Shown piece after piece: positions 7,414-10,343 of a stretch of 10,343 bases of DNA. Each line of letters opens with the position of its first letter. Position 1 is the first letter of the stretch. A model generated the notes under the pieces. That model was not told the DNA's origin, made no database searches, and was given only the letters and a program-made list of their open reading frames with translations. A program made the position numbers and the translations under genes. The stretch comes from CAJKWP01 sp050943075. GTDB lineage: Bacteria; Bacillota; Clostridia; Christensenellales; UBA1242. The stretch spans positions 1 through 10,343 of the forward strand of contig JBMNOM010000033.1 of assembly GCA_050943075.1 (NCBI GenBank). Reading direction: 5' to 3'.

Positions 7414-7466
7414 TTAAAAAAAACAACCCTTATTAAGTGTTTTTTTCAACTTTTAAAGGGTTTTTT
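7414..7466 (-). terminator. Terminator after era, bidirectional in form
   Basis: AACCCTT (7425-7431) pairs with AAGGGTT (7456-7462) in a perfect 7-bp outer stem. An inner AAGT/ACTT pairing may extend it. On the minus strand the 3' arm leads into G and a run of T (7423-7414). It lies about 28 bases past the era stop and closes the yqfC-yqfD-ybeY-era transcript. The plus strand also shows six T after the stem. Confidence 0.75.
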
Positions 7467-7493
7467 AATTTTTTATTGTTGTTTGGTTAAATT

Positions 7494-8348
7494 TTATAAA
7501 TCTCTTGATTTCACATAAACATTTAAAAGCACTTTTTGGCCAAGCATTTTTTCAATATCAATTCTGCTTTTTGTGGCAATGTTTTTAAGCATTTCTCCAC
7601 CTTTACCAATCACAATAGCTTTGTGAGAATTCTTTTTAACACTGATGTCGGCATCAATTTTAACAATACCCTTGCCTTCTTTAAAGTTTGTAATTTGAAT
7701 GAAAATGCCGTGTGGAACTTCTTCATTAAGCAAAAGCAAAGCTTTTTCTCTGATGATTTCTTCTGCCAAAAACCTAACAGTTTTGTCTGTGTATGTTTCG
7801 CGATCGTAGTAAAGTTCGTCTTCTTTCATTGGAATTAAATATTTTTTAATTTCTTCCACCAAAACATCAAGGTTTTGATTTTTTCTTGAAGAAATTGGCA
7901 AAATCATTTTAAGTTCTTTAATTGCGTTAAACTTGTCAATTAAAGGATATGTTTTGTCAAAGCCAGCAAGGTCAATTTTTGAAAGCACTAAAATAACATT
8001 CATTTCTTGTGCTTTTTTCTCAATTGTTTCAAATTCTTCTTTGTCAAAAGGCCTTGTTGCGTCAACCATGTAAAGCACCAAATCTGCTTCACTCATTGCA
8101 CTGCGAACGCTTTTCATCATGGCTTTGCCAAGGTCGTCTTTTGTTTTGTGAATTCCCGGGGTGTCCACAAAAACAATTTGAAAATCTTCTTCATTTAAAA
8201 TTCCCAAAATGTTTTCACGTGTTGTTTGTTTTTTTGGTGTCACAATGGAAACCTTTTCGCCAATTAAAGCATTTAACAATGTGCTTTTTCCTGCATTTGT
8301 TTTTCCAACAATGGAAACACTCACACTGCCTTTAAATTCATTTGTCAT
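7494..8348 (-). CDS. era: GTPase Era, 16S rRNA-binding 30S assembly factor
   Basis: Era binds the 3' end of 16S rRNA and acts as a checkpoint in small-subunit assembly. The 284-aa protein has the GTPase domain followed by a KH domain. Visible motifs are P-loop GKTNAGKS (15-22), TTREN (42-46), DTPG (62-65), G4-like SKID (123-126) and ISSRK (152-156). The KH domain has IGKGGEMLKNIATKSR (247-262). G4 has Ser where most Era proteins have Asn (NKxD). The C-terminus stops at KSRDL, a little short of the usual roughly 300 aa and without the common Trp-Arg ending. ATG 8348 has GGAG 7 bases upstream and overlaps the ybeY stop as ATGA, which indicates translational coupling. It is the last gene of the cluster, with a terminator after it. 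Confidence 0.96.
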   Translation of the reverse strand: MTNEFKGSVSVSIVGKTNAGKSTLLNALIGEKVSIVTPKKQTTRENILGILNEEDFQIVFVDTPGIHKTKDDLGKAMMKSVRSAMSEADLVLYMVDATRPFDKEEFETIEKKAQEMNVILVLSKIDLAGFDKTYPLIDKFNAIKELKMILPISSRKNQNLDVLVEEIKKYLIPMKEDELYYDRETYTDKTVRFLAEEIIREKALLLLNEEVPHGIFIQITNFKEGKGIVKIDADISVKKNSHKAIVIGKGGEMLKNIATKSRIDIEKMLGQKVLLNVYVKSRDL

Positions 8349-8827
8349 CTTGTCACTCCAATTTTTTCAAGCACTTTTTCGCAAAGTGCTGTCATTTTTT
8401 CTTCATCTTCTTTTGTTTGGTGGTCAAAGCCCAAAACATGCAAAAGCCCATGCACAGAAAGAAATGAAACTTCTCTTAAAAAAGAGTGTCCATATCTTGT
8501 TGCTTGCATTCTTGCAATGTTTTCACAAATAATCACATCGCCAATTTCCACCATACCTGTTTGTGGGTGTTTTTCCGCTTCAATGATTTCTGGTGTTAAC
8601 CAAACGCCAAGTTCAAAGTCAATAAGTGGGAAAGACAAAACATCTGTCACTTTGTCAATTCCACGTTTTTCATGGTTCAATTTTTGCATTGCGCTTTCGT
8701 TCACATAGCCCAAGTTAATTGTTATATTTTCGTCATTAATTTTCAAATCTTTAAAAATTTCTTTGTAAGCTTTTTTAATTTTATGTTTAAGCCAAATGCC
8801 TTTCATGTTAATAAAATTAATTTTCAT
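8345..8827 (-). CDS. ybeY: Endoribonuclease YbeY, 16S rRNA 3'-end maturation
   Basis: YbeY is a single-domain metal-dependent RNase used in 16S rRNA 3' maturation and late 70S quality control. The 160-aa protein carries the family zinc motif H-x3-H-x5-H as HGLLHVLGFDH, with ligands His126, His130 and His136. The upstream signature is KVTDVLSFPL (59-68) preceded by Arg55, and GDVIICENIA (96-105) follows. All expected active-site parts are present. The start at 8827 has an AGGAAG-like ribosome binding site about 12 bases upstream, which is long. Met8 (8806) is a possible alternative start but would be further from that site. The gene starts shortly after the yqfD stop and overlaps era by 4 nt. 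Its product and Era act on the same end of 16S rRNA, so their pairing makes functional sense. Confidence 0.96.
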   Translation of the reverse strand: MKINFINMKGIWLKHKIKKAYKEIFKDLKINDENITINLGYVNESAMQKLNHEKRGIDKVTDVLSFPLIDFELGVWLTPEIIEAEKHPQTGMVEIGDVIICENIARMQATRYGHSFLREVSFLSVHGLLHVLGFDHQTKEDEEKMTALCEKVLEKIGVTR

Positions 8828-8845
8828 AAGTTGTAGTTTCTTCCT

Positions 8846-9976
8846 TTAAGCAATATTTTTAATCACTTCAAAAACATATTCCACATGCGTGATTCCGCTG
8901 TTTGAAGTGACTGTGAAATACTCTTTGTTTATTATGTCATATTCTTCCACCAAGTGTAAAGCCTTTTGCTTTGCTTTTGCAAAAATTTTGTCTTTAACGC
9001 TTTCAAAACTTTCCTTCACTTGCACGCTGACAGTTTCTTCCAAAACAATTTTTTCCCTGATTATTGGCAAGAAATTGTTGTTTGAAATATTAACTCGTGT
9101 TTTGGTCACTTCATAACTTGTAAAAACATTTTCTGGCATTTGGGGCATTAAATTTATGTTTAAAAAAAATAAATTTGTGTGCGTATATTTTTTTCCTGTT
9201 TTAACTGTTTCAAATCTGTTTTCATAATGCACCTCTCTGCCCACAAGCCACACTTTTGCCGTGATGACAGCATTGGCTTTAACAATTTTTTTGTTGCCTG
9301 AAGAATCAATGATATATGGCTGCACCAAAACATCGCCTGCTTTAACAATGTCGCCCACTTTAACCATTGGCGTGCCTTCAATAAGTTCAATGCTTGTAAT
9401 TTGCCCGCTTTGAAGTGCAATTAAAGGTTTTAAGTCTTGCGGATTGTCATATTCACCCGCGCTCATTTTTTCTTTGATGCTGACAATTAGTGTGTTGCCT
9501 TTAATGATGACACTAACCAAACCAACTTGGTCAAAACTCTTCATTATATTCTCTTCAATTTGTTTTGTCTTTATGCTTTTTTTGTTAGAAAAAAAAGAAA
9601 CATTGTTTTGCTTTAAAACACTTTCAATTTGGCTTTTTTCAAGTTTTTCAAGCCCCAAAATTTGCGTGTCTAAAATGAAGTTGGATGTAATTAACACACC
9701 AAGTAAACCACAAAAAAGCCCAAAAATAACTCCCCAGTTTTTTAAAACAAGCAAAATTTTTGATAACAACCCAAATTGCTGTTTTTCCAAAATTTCAATG
9801 TTGTTGTTTTTCAAAAATTTTTCAATTTTCTTTTCTGTTTTAAAATTTATTATAAAAGTGGATTCTGTGTGGCTTTTTCTGGATATATTAAAAATTTTTT
9901 CTTCCTTTGCCAAAGAAGAAAAAAGCCTTTCCTGATTAACGCTTTTAATTTTAAATTTAACTCCACCCCAAATCAT
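8846..9976 (-). CDS. yqfD: Sporulation protein YqfD
   Basis: A 376-aa member of the YqfD family, annotated in Bacillota as a putative stage IV sporulation protein. The exact molecular role is not established. A cytosolic N-terminal part (1-80) precedes one membrane helix (about 82-103). A POTRA/FtsQ-like segment follows (about 106-170). Next is a hairpin resembling a lipoyl or barrel-sandwich fold, SGQITSIELIEGTPMVKVGD (190-209) continuing to Gly214. The remainder is a beta-rich extracytoplasmic region. Length fits the family. The start ATG 9976 shares one base with the yqfC stop (TAATG) and has GAGGTG 5 bases upstream. It is therefore surely co-transcribed and likely translationally coupled with yqfC. 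ybeY begins 18 nt after the yqfD stop, so sporulation and ribosome genes share one transcript. Confidence 0.9.
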   Translation of the reverse strand: MIWGGVKFKIKSVNQERLFSSLAKEEKIFNISRKSHTESTFIINFKTEKKIEKFLKNNNIEILEKQQFGLLSKILLVLKNWGVIFGLFCGLLGVLITSNFILDTQILGLEKLEKSQIESVLKQNNVSFFSNKKSIKTKQIEENIMKSFDQVGLVSVIIKGNTLIVSIKEKMSAGEYDNPQDLKPLIALQSGQITSIELIEGTPMVKVGDIVKAGDVLVQPYIIDSSGNKKIVKANAVITAKVWLVGREVHYENRFETVKTGKKYTHTNLFFLNINLMPQMPENVFTSYEVTKTRVNISNNNFLPIIREKIVLEETVSVQVKESFESVKDKIFAKAKQKALHLVEEYDIINKEYFTVTSNSGITHVEYVFEVIKNIA

Positions 9977-10236
9977 TAAAGCACCTCAAAAGTTTTAATT
10001 TTGCCACAAATTGCCACAGTGTTTTGAGTGAGTTCTTTAAGTGCAAGGGCTTCACCCAAAACAACAAGCACACCACCCTTAACTTTTAAACTGACATTTT
10101 CTTCAGAGAGTTTTAAAAGCCCTTTATGTCCTTCAACATACAAAAACTCGTTGCCCATTAAAACAACATTAAAGTTTTTTTTGCGGTCTTGACTTAAATT
10201 AAATTCTTTTTTCAAACTTTCAAAAAAATTAAACAA
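9976..10236 (-). CDS. yqfC: Sporulation protein YqfC (YabP/YqfC family)
   Basis: A small 86-aa protein of the YabP/YqfC family. It is encoded directly upstream of yqfD in many spore formers, where the pair belongs to the mother-cell programme. Seen here are a short helical N-terminus and then a compact beta-rich unit with family-like stretches YVEGHKGLLKLSEENVSLKV (33-52) and VLGEALALKELTQNTVAICG (59-78). No signal peptide or membrane helix is visible. The start codon is TTG at 10236, chosen because AGGGGG lies 6 bases upstream. No in-frame ATG occurs before residue 27, where starting would remove the N-terminal helix. It is the first gene of the cluster seen in this window. Confidence 0.88.
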   Translation of the reverse strand: MFNFFESLKKEFNLSQDRKKNFNVVLMGNEFLYVEGHKGLLKLSEENVSLKVKGGVLVVLGEALALKELTQNTVAICGKIKTFEVL

Positions 10237-10242
10237 CCAAAA

Positions 10243-10248
10243 CCCCCT
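10243..10248 (-). promoter_or_regulatory. Ribosome binding site deciding the TTG start of yqfC
   Basis: AGGGGG on the minus strand, 6 bases before TTG 10236. It is the strongest purine-rich site in an AT-rich leader and supports the non-ATG start. Confidence 0.65.
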
Positions 10249-10274
10249 GAAAATTAAATTAATTATTACATATA

Positions 10275-10303
10275 ATTTTATGCTGAAACAAATTGTAAAA
10301 TAA
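10275..10303 (-). promoter_or_regulatory. Possible sigma-E-like promoter upstream of yqfC
   Basis: On the minus strand CATAAAAT (10275-10282) differs by one base from the sigma-E -10 CATACAAT. An AT-rich element TTATTTT (10297-10303) lies 14 bp upstream, where a -35 is expected, but it fits the ATA core poorly. An alternative sigma-A reading is TTTACA (10294-10299) with TATATG 19 bp away (10269-10274) or AATTAT 16 bp away (10272-10277). The call rests mainly on the known mother-cell control of yqfCD in Bacillus and is weak. Confidence 0.25.
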
Positions 10304-10343
10304 CTTAAAATGTTTGCCTCTTGCTTTAAATAAAAAAAGAACA

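Noticed and set aside
9444..9935. 163-codon plus-strand frame opposite yqfD
   Set aside because: It is antisense to a recognised yqfD with coupled start and stop junctions. Its hydrophobic composition is a by-product of A-rich codons on the other strand.

Overview
The window is strongly AT-rich DNA (roughly 30% GC by eye) from a Bacillota (Firmicutes) bacterium, most likely an uncultured clostridial-type lineage. The main clue is yqfC-yqfD, a gene pair found in endospore-forming Bacillota, placed directly before ybeY and era. Ribosome binding sites are of the AGGAG type. The ybeY frame ends at a TGA that forms an ATGA junction with the era start, so TGA is a stop here and mycoplasma code 4 is excluded. 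Genus or species cannot be read from the sequence.

Layout: every protein gene lies on the minus strand, so genes are read from right to left. At the right end is a tight cluster, yqfC > yqfD > ybeY > era (10236 down to 7494), with junctions of 1-nt overlap, an 18-19 nt gap, and 4-nt overlap. It joins two sporulation-associated proteins to two factors of 16S rRNA maturation and 30S assembly. A hairpin terminator follows era. Next come a P-type Ca2+-transporting ATPase with its own promoter and a strong ribosome binding site, then a small multipass membrane protein (DUF1614-like layout), then another hairpin terminator. After that is a membrane-anchored extracellular protein built of Ig-like beta domains, whose promoter sits so close to the ATG that the mRNA may be leaderless. 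It also ends at a terminator.

The only plus-strand gene is tRNA-His(GTG) at 2046-2122. It has encoded G-1 and CCA, two tandem sigma-A-type promoters and an intrinsic terminator. It is divergent from typA/bipA, a ribosome-associated GTPase gene that runs off the left edge and lacks only its last few dozen codons.

Most of the window is housekeeping: ribosome biogenesis and translation (typA, era, ybeY, tRNA-His), ion transport and sporulation. I see no mobile element, CRISPR array or obvious defence system. The points most worth a second look are a terminator-like hairpin whose 3' arm is the ribosome binding site of the next gene (4563-4606), the probably leaderless orphan Ig-like surface protein, and the contracted yqfCD-ybeY-era cluster that lacks phoH, pgpH, dgkA and cdd.
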